Source: a virus. Taken from it: a stretch of DNA of 22,205 bases. The stretch's first letter is position 1; every line of letters starts with the position of its first letter. Below, in pieces: positions 17,634-22,205 of the stretch. The translations under genes and the position numbers were made by a program. The stretch covers positions 1 to 22,205 of the IMG/VR virus record IMGVR_UViG_3300012212_000021. One strand, given 5' to 3'. The notes under the pieces were generated by a model. That model made no database searches. It was not told the origin of the DNA and saw nothing but the letters and a program-made list of their open reading frames with translations.

Positions 17634-17660
17634 ATTATATCTAACTACACACTTTGTAAA
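17634..17660 (-). promoter_or_regulatory. Sigma70-like promoter for the tRNA array
   Basis: TTTACA (17655-17660) and TATAAT (17634-17639) on the minus strand with a 15-bp spacer, directly downstream of the terminator at 17,683-17,708. It is well placed to start the long tRNA transcript. Confidence 0.5.
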
Positions 17661-17682
17661 AACTACCTTCAGATAAAAATTT

Positions 17683-17708
17683 AGGGACTCAACTTTCGTG
17701 GAGTCCCT
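17683..17708 (-). terminator. Intrinsic terminator before the tRNA array
   Basis: The 8-bp stem AGGGACTC/GAGTCCCT is followed on the minus strand by AAATTTTTAT. It would end transcription of the protein block to its right before the array promoter. Confidence 0.65.
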
Positions 17709-17732
17709 TGAGAAATTCTAGTTCAGAACTCT

Positions 17733-17825
17733 TCAGGGACAACTTACTCCAGGGGCCGACAGCACACTACCCAACGCTGCCGGCGCGAGAGGATAAAGTG
17801 ATGTGGATAAGAGTAGTGAAGCCAT
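17733..17825 (-). CDS. Tiny hydrophobic peptide (30 aa)
   Basis: MASLLLSTSLYPLAPAALGSVLSAPGVSCP. The ATG follows AGGAG by 4 nt, one of the better ribosome sites in the window, which is the main reason to call it. It is hydrophobic without charges. Last in the block before the terminator. Function unknown. Confidence 0.4.
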   Translation of the reverse strand: MASLLLSTSLYPLAPAALGSVLSAPGVSCP

Positions 17826-17900
17826 GATCTCCTCGACTAAGTCGAATGTTTTTAACTGATGTAGTTATATATAGGGAAACTGAATTTCTTTGGAACCTGA

Positions 17901-18326
17901 TTATTCGTCAAAATCGGTCTCAATGCCGATGCCGCGATAGTCGTCTGGGATTTCATCATCTCTTTCACGAAGACGCTGAAGCGTGTCAGCAAGCCAACCT
18001 TTTGCGTCGCTCTCGCTGTAGAAGCCCATAATGACCAAGTGACTTGATTGCGGATCATTATGATCCAAGGCTTTTTGAACTAGTTCTGGATCACGTGGAC
18101 GAATATCATTGCTGTAGGACATTTCATGAATGACTTGACCAGCAATTTCACTTGACAGCAAATTTTTCTTATGCCACCACAAGAGAGCAGGAACAAACGG
18201 TCTATCTGCTTCTTTTACTGCAAGCTGGCTGCGCATTGTAGCTTTCACGTGATTGTGCAAATCCAACGCGGCTTCTTTACTACGTTGGTTAATAAGATTG
18301 TCAATTAATGACTTGATATGGCTCAT
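17901..18326 (-). CDS. Phage protein sharing an N-terminal module with the next gene (141 aa)
   Basis: The first 28 residues, MSHIKSLIDNLINQRSKEAALDL and on, are nearly identical to those of the upstream 121-residue protein; the remainder is different (LLWWHKKNLLSSEIAGQVIHEM; FYSESDAKGWLADTLQRL; an acidic tail). A repeated short N-terminal helix on unrelated bodies suggests a targeting or assembly tag. T4-like head-core and scaffold proteins carry N-terminal helices of this kind, but I cannot confirm membership. AAGGA precedes the ATG, and 8 nt separate the genes. Confidence 0.75.
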   Translation of the reverse strand: MSHIKSLIDNLINQRSKEAALDLHNHVKATMRSQLAVKEADRPFVPALLWWHKKNLLSSEIAGQVIHEMSYSNDIRPRDPELVQKALDHNDPQSSHLVIMGFYSESDAKGWLADTLQRLRERDDEIPDDYRGIGIETDFDE

Positions 18327-18334
18327 TGTGTTCC

Positions 18335-18700
18335 TTATGCAGTGAAGGCGAATTTCTGCAAATCAACAGAGTCGGCATCATCACCGGTAACTGTTGTGGC
18401 ATTATCGAACGCGTGCTTTGCTTCTTTAGAAAGCTCATCATAAGTCATGGCGCGGACAGCTTCGCTACCGCCATTTGCGCTCAACGCTTTTACAACTGCC
18501 CATGCAGTTTCTTTGCTGTCGCACTTGTAGTATTCGTCATTATCTCCATCCACTACGGCATATTGCTGATCAGCAGACGGCGAATGACCTATCTTCAGTT
18601 TAGAGCTGAAGAATTCTTTCAGGTGGTTATGAAGATCCAACGCTGCTTCATCAGTGCGTTGGTTAATGAGGTTATTGATTAGGGATTTGATATGAGACAT
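18335..18700 (-). CDS. Phage protein sharing the same N-terminal module (121 aa)
   Basis: Start at the ATG at 18,698-18,700, preceded by AAGGAG; this aligns MSHIKSLINNLINQRTDEAALDLHNHLK with the downstream paralogue. The body (SKLKIGHSPSADQQYAVVDGDNDEYYKCDSKETAWAVVKAL) has a beta-rich then helical pattern, acidic overall. Co-transcribed with the 141-residue gene; a duplicated origin with a replaced C-terminal body is likely. Confidence 0.75.
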   Translation of the reverse strand: MSHIKSLINNLINQRTDEAALDLHNHLKEFFSSKLKIGHSPSADQQYAVVDGDNDEYYKCDSKETAWAVVKALSANGGSEAVRAMTYDELSKEAKHAFDNATTVTGDDADSVDLQKFAFTA

Positions 18701-18735
18701 GAGATTCTCCTTTATAAGGTTAACCCCATATTTAT

Positions 18736-18942
18736 TCATCCATTCAAATGTTCGTTCAACGTCTCAATAGTCGCTTCCAACTCAATACGCTTAATTAGGA
18801 GGTTTTGAACTGCTTGAGAAGTAGGTTGGTTTCCATAAGTGCGATGAAAGTACGCATCGTGAGGAAGCCTGCCCAAAGTCATATTGAGCAGCTTCAGTTG
18901 ATCTTGCAGATTTTGAAGATATTCGTTAGAAAAGATTTGCAT
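18736..18942 (-). CDS. Small coiled-coil phage protein (68 aa)
   Basis: Start at the ATG one base after the TAG of the upstream gene (TAG-C-ATG), giving MQIFSNEYLQNLQDQLKLLNM...; translational reinitiation is likely because no separate ribosome site is visible. Two amphipathic helices (6-22 and 45-65, LLIKRIELEATIETLNEHL) around a HDAYFHRTYGN turn. No family recognised. Confidence 0.65.
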   Translation of the reverse strand: MQIFSNEYLQNLQDQLKLLNMTLGRLPHDAYFHRTYGNQPTSQAVQNLLIKRIELEATIETLNEHLNG

Positions 18943-18943
18943 G

Positions 18944-19555
18944 CTAGAACTGGGGTTGGAACCAGTCGGGCGGATTTGTTTTCGTCCACTTAGCGAAGCG
19001 AGCTTTGTCACGATTGTAGAGATAACGGTACGCAGCGACATGGTCTGGTTGTTTGTAGGCATTAGGCATCGCTAATGGAGGGTCAGTCCATTCAACGTTT
19101 TTAGGGATGTTCTTTGGTGGATTTGCTAGCAATGGAAGAAGCTTCTCAACGCCATGAATCTTTCCATAACGTCGAGTGTATTCCTTCAGCATTGCTTTCA
19201 ACAATTGGAAATGCCACTCATACTGCTTCTCACCCTCCATACTCCAGGTGCAGCATGGATGATTCAAATGGGTGGCAGCATATAAAGCAAATCCACGAGA
19301 ATGCGAATAATAAGGGCGAAGCTTACCATCGATACGGTATTGCATCTTGACTTCTTCGTCTGGCATTACCCACATCTTCTTGTTTCTATCTCGATCTTGT
19401 TCATCCCAATATTCATATTGGATAAACTCGCCGTCAAGAAAACGATGCGCGCAGGATAAAAGCTGTGCAGACTCTATAGGCATCTTGACAATGTGTTTGT
19501 CAATCATCGCCTTAGCGGCTTCTTCAGCATTTCTAGATAGAAAAAAGATATTCAT
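18944..19555 (-). CDS. Conserved phage protein with DKHIVKM..ESAQLLS motif
   Basis: 203 residues. MNIFFLSRNAEEAAKAMIDKHIVKMPIESAQLLSCAHRFLDG followed by HLNHPCCTWSMEGEKQYEWHFQLLKAMLKEYTRRYGKIHGVEKLL is a pattern I know from a widespread phage family of unproven function (N-terminal DKHvvKM, then NHPc..W, then EY..RyGk.H). The conserved H, C and E residues suggest a metal or nucleic-acid enzyme, but no activity can be named. It has a promoter-like TTTACT-N15-TATAAA upstream. Confidence 0.7.
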   Translation of the reverse strand: MNIFFLSRNAEEAAKAMIDKHIVKMPIESAQLLSCAHRFLDGEFIQYEYWDEQDRDRNKKMWVMPDEEVKMQYRIDGKLRPYYSHSRGFALYAATHLNHPCCTWSMEGEKQYEWHFQLLKAMLKEYTRRYGKIHGVEKLLPLLANPPKNIPKNVEWTDPPLAMPNAYKQPDHVAAYRYLYNRDKARFAKWTKTNPPDWFQPQF

Positions 19556-19589
19556 CTTGATAACTTATCATCAAATACTAATGAGTTAT

Positions 19590-19616
19590 TTTATACTGTC
19601 TACAAACTGAAGTAAA
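19590..19616 (-). promoter_or_regulatory. Promoter-like TTTACT-N15-TATAAA
   Basis: On the minus strand, just after the terminator at 19,622-19,641 and 35 nt upstream of the 203-residue gene. It has the same 15-bp spacing as the array promoter at 17,634. Confidence 0.4.
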
Positions 19617-19621
19617 CAAAA

Positions 19622-19641
19622 AGGGAGCCCGAAGACTCCCT
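19622..19641 (-). terminator. UUCG-loop intrinsic terminator
   Basis: AGGGAG(TC)-TTCG-(GG)CTCCCT followed by TTTTTGTTTAC on the minus strand. It ends the 98-residue gene immediately upstream. Confidence 0.8.
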
Positions 19642-19645
19642 AATG

Positions 19646-19942
19646 TTACCACAAATCCCAAATCTGACGAGGACGCTGAAATTGAATCTCATAGTCAGGA
19701 TTCTTCATCCATTTTATGATTTCCAAATTGTGCTTTCTACGCTTACTTCTATTCGAAGGCTCCCAAGGCTCCTCGTAAAAGTACTGGAAAGATAAGTGCC
19801 TTGTCATCATGTCAGAATGGAATCTCCATTTAGGAATTTCACGATCCACGAATGGAGTTAAGATTCGCTTTCCGTCCTTATATTCATTATGGATTCGACC
19901 AGGTTGAGATTGCTTTTTGATGCGGCGATATGTACGAGACAT
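19646..19942 (-). CDS. Small basic phage protein (98 aa)
   Basis: The ATG at 19,940-19,942 follows AAGGAG. MSRTYRRIKKQSQPGRI opens a protein rich in R, K, W and P (EIPKWRFHSDMMTRHLSFQYFYEEPWEPSNRSKRRKHNLEIIKWM). Likely nucleic-acid or virion associated; not recognised. Single-gene unit with its own terminator 4 nt after the stop. Confidence 0.7.
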   Translation of the reverse strand: MSRTYRRIKKQSQPGRIHNEYKDGKRILTPFVDREIPKWRFHSDMMTRHLSFQYFYEEPWEPSNRSKRRKHNLEIIKWMKNPDYEIQFQRPRQIWDLW

Positions 19943-19992
19943 GATTGTGCTCCTTTGAGTGGGTAACACAATCGAGTCTGCTTTTCTTTATA

Positions 19993-20080
19993 TGCGTAGG
20001 TAGTCATGGGAATTTCATCGATAGAGATTTCATTATAAGTCAATGGCTATCGATGAAAATCTAACACCACTACATACGCA
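19993..20080. promoter_or_regulatory. 88-nt nested palindrome with a TATAAT in the loop
   Basis: Outer arms TGCGTA.GTAGT (19993-20004) and ACTAC.TACGCA (20069-20080) and inner 12-bp arms TTTCATCGATAG (20013-20024) and CTATCGATGAAA (20047-20058). The inner loop holds TATAAT on the minus strand (20032-20037). It may be an operator around a promoter for the 98-residue gene, or a structured leader. Confidence 0.45.
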
Positions 20081-20108
20081 GCTACATATAGCACGCACAA
20101 CTTCTCAC

Positions 20109-21023
20109 TTAAGCAACTTCAGCGTTTGGATCTTCCAACACGTTAATTGCGATTAAGACGCTGTTAAGTTTTACTTTCGCTAGCTTGCAAATCTTAGCAA
20201 CATCATCTGTATGAAGTAGGGTGTCACCATCCTGCCCCTCAAGCGCGTCGACAATGTCTGCTACGTCGTCTTCATCCAAATCACTTGCCTTCAACTTCTT
20301 GACGAAGTTTTTGGTCTTCATAGGCAGCTTAGAAAGAGTCGCGTCCTCTTTCACTTGCTTTGCCGGCTTCATCATCGATTTGATTTCAGCGAGTTTTGCG
20401 TCATAATCTTTGCCCCACGTCTTAAATGAATCAAAGATCGCCTTCGCCTTCGCCTTAATAGCCATCCACACATCGCTCAGACCTTCATCCAACATGCCGT
20501 CTAACTTGCCTTTCAATGCTTTCTTCTTATCATCTTCGTCCTTAAACTTGACAGACAACTTAGTAATTTCTGGTTTAGCCGCGACTGATTTAATTGCGGT
20601 GAATTCCTTAATGAGCTCTTTTGCCTTACCTTCAATTTCAGGAACGAGCTCCATCAACTTTTTCATCACCTTCTCATAGTCCACAACTTCTTCCTTACTA
20701 GATGGAGTTGCAGGCGTCGTCTTACTTACTGTAGCAGTCATACTAACAGTGTCGATGACGCGAGTGTAAATGATATCTGCCGCGTCATCAAAATACTCTA
20801 ATACCTTGTCTTTGATCTGACCATTCAACTCATTGCGTTTCTCTTGGATGGCATCTAAAAGTCTATCCATCTGCTTGTAACGTTTTGCTGCGCGAGTGAA
20901 GATGGCGCTTTCTTTGCCTTCTAACTCTACAGTAACACGCTCGATAACGCCCTTCATGACCTTATCTTTATACTCTAAATCTGTTCTACGAGATTTAGCT
21001 TCAAATAAATCGAATAGTAACAT
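20109..21023 (-). CDS. Helical protein with a possible capsid-targeting N-terminus (304 aa)
   Basis: The N-terminus MLLFDLFEAKSRR carries L-F-E|A, which fits the T4 prohead protease (gp21) cleavage rule (L/I)xE. The rest is almost entirely helical, charged and lysine-rich (VMKGVIERVTVELEGKESA; KKKALKGKLDGMLDEGLSDVWMAIKAKAKAIFDSFKTWGKDYDAKL), without enzyme motifs. A head-core or internal protein is a reasonable guess. The gene follows the 117-residue gene by 11 nt with AGGGAG before its ATG. Confidence 0.7.
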   Translation of the reverse strand: MLLFDLFEAKSRRTDLEYKDKVMKGVIERVTVELEGKESAIFTRAAKRYKQMDRLLDAIQEKRNELNGQIKDKVLEYFDDAADIIYTRVIDTVSMTATVSKTTPATPSSKEEVVDYEKVMKKLMELVPEIEGKAKELIKEFTAIKSVAAKPEITKLSVKFKDEDDKKKALKGKLDGMLDEGLSDVWMAIKAKAKAIFDSFKTWGKDYDAKLAEIKSMMKPAKQVKEDATLSKLPMKTKNFVKKLKASDLDEDDVADIVDALEGQDGDTLLHTDDVAKICKLAKVKLNSVLIAINVLEDPNAEVA

Positions 21024-21034
21024 TCACTTCTCCC

Positions 21035-21388
21035 TTACATTAACAAATCCATCACTGCAGTCCACAAAGCTGGATCCTTATGATGGTTAACGTACATATC
21101 AACAAAATCAGTAGGGCCAAGTTCGTCAGCTGATCTTGCATCAGCTCTACACTTCTTAACAATATCTCTAGCCTTCTTACTTAACTCTATTTTACTGTAC
21201 TTCGGTTGCTTAGCTTTCTCTGCTTCGCGGCGAGCTTTCTCATCTGCATGATAAGGATTAGATGGATCAAACTCTACATTACGAAAATCTTTCACTTGAC
21301 TATTATCAGTTTTCTTATCACTTCCACTGAATGTTCCCTTAGGAACACGTCGAGCTTCTACAAGTGTCAATAATTCTTTAATTAGCAT
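21035..21388 (-). CDS. Basic protein with a similar N-terminal tag (117 aa)
   Basis: MLIKELLTLVEARRVPKG has L-V-E|A at the same distance from the start as the 304-residue neighbour, again fitting a T4-type prohead protease site. The body is charged (SNPYHADEKARREAEKAKQPKYSKIELSKKARDIVKKCRADARSADE) and ends DPALWTAVMDLLM. Likely packaged with, or cleaved in, the head; the assignment is by motif only. Confidence 0.65.
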   Translation of the reverse strand: MLIKELLTLVEARRVPKGTFSGSDKKTDNSQVKDFRNVEFDPSNPYHADEKARREAEKAKQPKYSKIELSKKARDIVKKCRADARSADELGPTDFVDMYVNHHKDPALWTAVMDLLM

Positions 21389-21420
21389 TTTGTTGGCTCC
21401 TATTGAGATGCATTTCTTAT

Positions 21421-22053
21421 TTATTCTTCAATCTTAGCACCCTTACTAAGATTGTCCCACCACGGTAACATCTGTAAATTCTCTAATCCACCCGCTTTCT
21501 CAACAGGCCAGCCTCTCTTAAAACACTCAATGACAGGCACGATATGGTCTAGATGATAAACGTCGTCTCCTGTTTTTCCTCTTTTGTAATTATGCGGATT
21601 AATTAAAGCTTTGTTTTTCTTGTACACGAACTCAGAAACACCTCTAACCAACCTAGCATAATCTTCTGCTTTGGTTACATCATAGTCTTTTCCATGTTCA
21701 CGAATATATCCTGCTAATGCAGTTTGCATTCGATGTTTTGGTCCGCAATAGCCACAAGGAGAAGGACCATTCTTACTTTTAGCGCTGTTGATTTGTTTAC
21801 GTAAGTTATTGAAGACTATGTGTTGAAGTCTACCACAGCACGGATTAGTAATTTCATAAACGTTTTTATTATGTGCGCTTAATGATGGCCCAGAGATATA
21901 AGTAAACCCCCATTCTTTAATATTCTTAATTTCATCATCTACCATTTTATCTCTCACATTTTGTTTCGAGCATAACAAACAAAAATTGCTTCGGCTAGCA
22001 GTAAACATCTCAGTATTGCATCGTAAACATTTTCTATTTCTAAATTTTGGCAT
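21421..22053 (-). CDS. HNH-type homing endonuclease with N-terminal zinc motif
   Basis: I use the ATG at 22,051-22,053 (MPKFRNRKC, 210 residues), since the upstream frame starts with TTG and runs through a late-promoter-like box. CLRC (9-12) and CLLC (25-28) make a zinc ribbon; further cysteines at 72-73 and CGYC (100-103). The nuclease site is LDHIVP (168-173), N192 and WWDNLSKG (198-205), the pattern of an HNH subfamily in large phages. GATAAATA lies 26 nt upstream. Confidence 0.75.
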   Translation of the reverse strand: MPKFRNRKCLRCNTEMFTASRSNFCLLCSKQNVRDKMVDDEIKNIKEWGFTYISGPSLSAHNKNVYEITNPCCGRLQHIVFNNLRKQINSAKSKNGPSPCGYCGPKHRMQTALAGYIREHGKDYDVTKAEDYARLVRGVSEFVYKKNKALINPHNYKRGKTGDDVYHLDHIVPVIECFKRGWPVEKAGGLENLQMLPWWDNLSKGAKIEE

Positions 22054-22079
22054 AATTTGTTGTGGTGATTTTAGCAGAC

Positions 22080-22087
22080 TATTTATC
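22080..22087 (-). promoter_or_regulatory. Late-promoter-like box GATAAATA
   Basis: Seven of eight match to TATAAATA, 26 nt before the HNH gene's ATG and just after a terminator. Confidence 0.45.
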
Positions 22088-22105
22088 TTCCTCCAGATCA
22101 AAAAA

Positions 22106-22125
22106 GAGGAGCTCGAAAGCTCCTC
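22106..22125 (-). terminator. UUCG-loop intrinsic terminator
   Basis: GAGGAGCT-TTCG-AGCTCCTC followed by TTTTTTG on the minus strand. It ends a transcript coming from beyond the right edge. Confidence 0.85.
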
Positions 22126-22157
22126 AATTTACAACTTTTTATTGTTATCCTTGCTAC

Positions 22158-22203
22158 GTCGTTGATAGAGAACCGAAGCCCTCTTACCAATTATACGAAC
22201 GAC
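22158..22203 (-). other. Possible tRNA-like or hairpin element at the edge
   Basis: GTCGTT/AACGAC (22198-22203 with 22158-22163) encloses CG, ATAATTGGTAA (D-loop-like) and AGAG..CTCT. It resembles the tRNA-like elements of the array but is close to the window edge and has no T-arm, so I leave its nature open. Confidence 0.25.
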
Positions 22204-22205
22204 AA

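Noticed and set aside
19858-20043. Minus-strand frame MTYNEISIDEIP...
   Set aside because: Lies across the nested palindrome and overlaps the well-supported 98-residue gene in another frame.

Overview
The window looks like accessory DNA of a large, AT-rich, T4-like lytic phage. The indications are a dense tRNA array on the minus strand, short unnamed phage genes with tight spacing and strong ribosome sites, about ten free-standing homing endonuclease genes, boxes matching the T4 late promoter TATAAATA, and rho-independent terminators with UUCG loops. No host-specific marker is visible. Almost everything reads on the minus strand (right to left); only two GIY-YIG endonuclease genes read on the plus strand.

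Layout. 1-4,464: a secreted protein (partial), a tandem pair of paralogous small genes, a VWA-domain protein flanked by two plus-strand GIY-YIG genes, and a coiled-coil-like protein. 4,497-17,463: the tRNA region. I find 18 tRNA genes whose cloverleaf and anticodon can be read: Trp, Ser x4, Pro x3, Leu x4, Tyr, Thr-anticodon type II, Gly x2, Ala, and two CUR-reading tRNAs with enlarged D-loops. Around them are an Ala-like and a Met-like tRNA, one tRNA split by an endonuclease gene, many tRNA-like or hairpin RNAs, a possible toxin-antitoxin pair, a small deaminase, a lipoprotein and several very small membrane proteins. 17,634-17,660 carries a sigma70-like promoter that could start the array. 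17,733-22,125: a minus-strand protein block with probable virion or internal head proteins, an HNH endonuclease and terminators.

Main observation. Between the tRNA genes a structured RNA motif recurs at least seven times. Its plan is a variable helix P1 ending AAC, an internal loop beginning CG, a second variable helix P2, then UUAUC; on the return strand P2', a loop usually ending in U-rich UUU or CUU, and P1' starting GUU. The helices differ in sequence but keep pairing, while the single-stranded positions are conserved. Three copies are plain hairpins lying 3-10 nt upstream of normal tRNA genes. Four copies carry tRNA parts in circularly permuted order: T-arm, 3' acceptor strand, short loop, 5' acceptor strand, then (in two) a D-arm. 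The copy at 16,548-16,702 has a recognisable Leu-type D-arm and long variable arm. An eighth copy at 13,603-13,713 has the same core in a tRNA-like RNA that opens at the acceptor end. I read these as candidate permuted tRNA genes or a new tRNA-derived RNA family; this is an inference from reading the sequence and has not been computed or tested.
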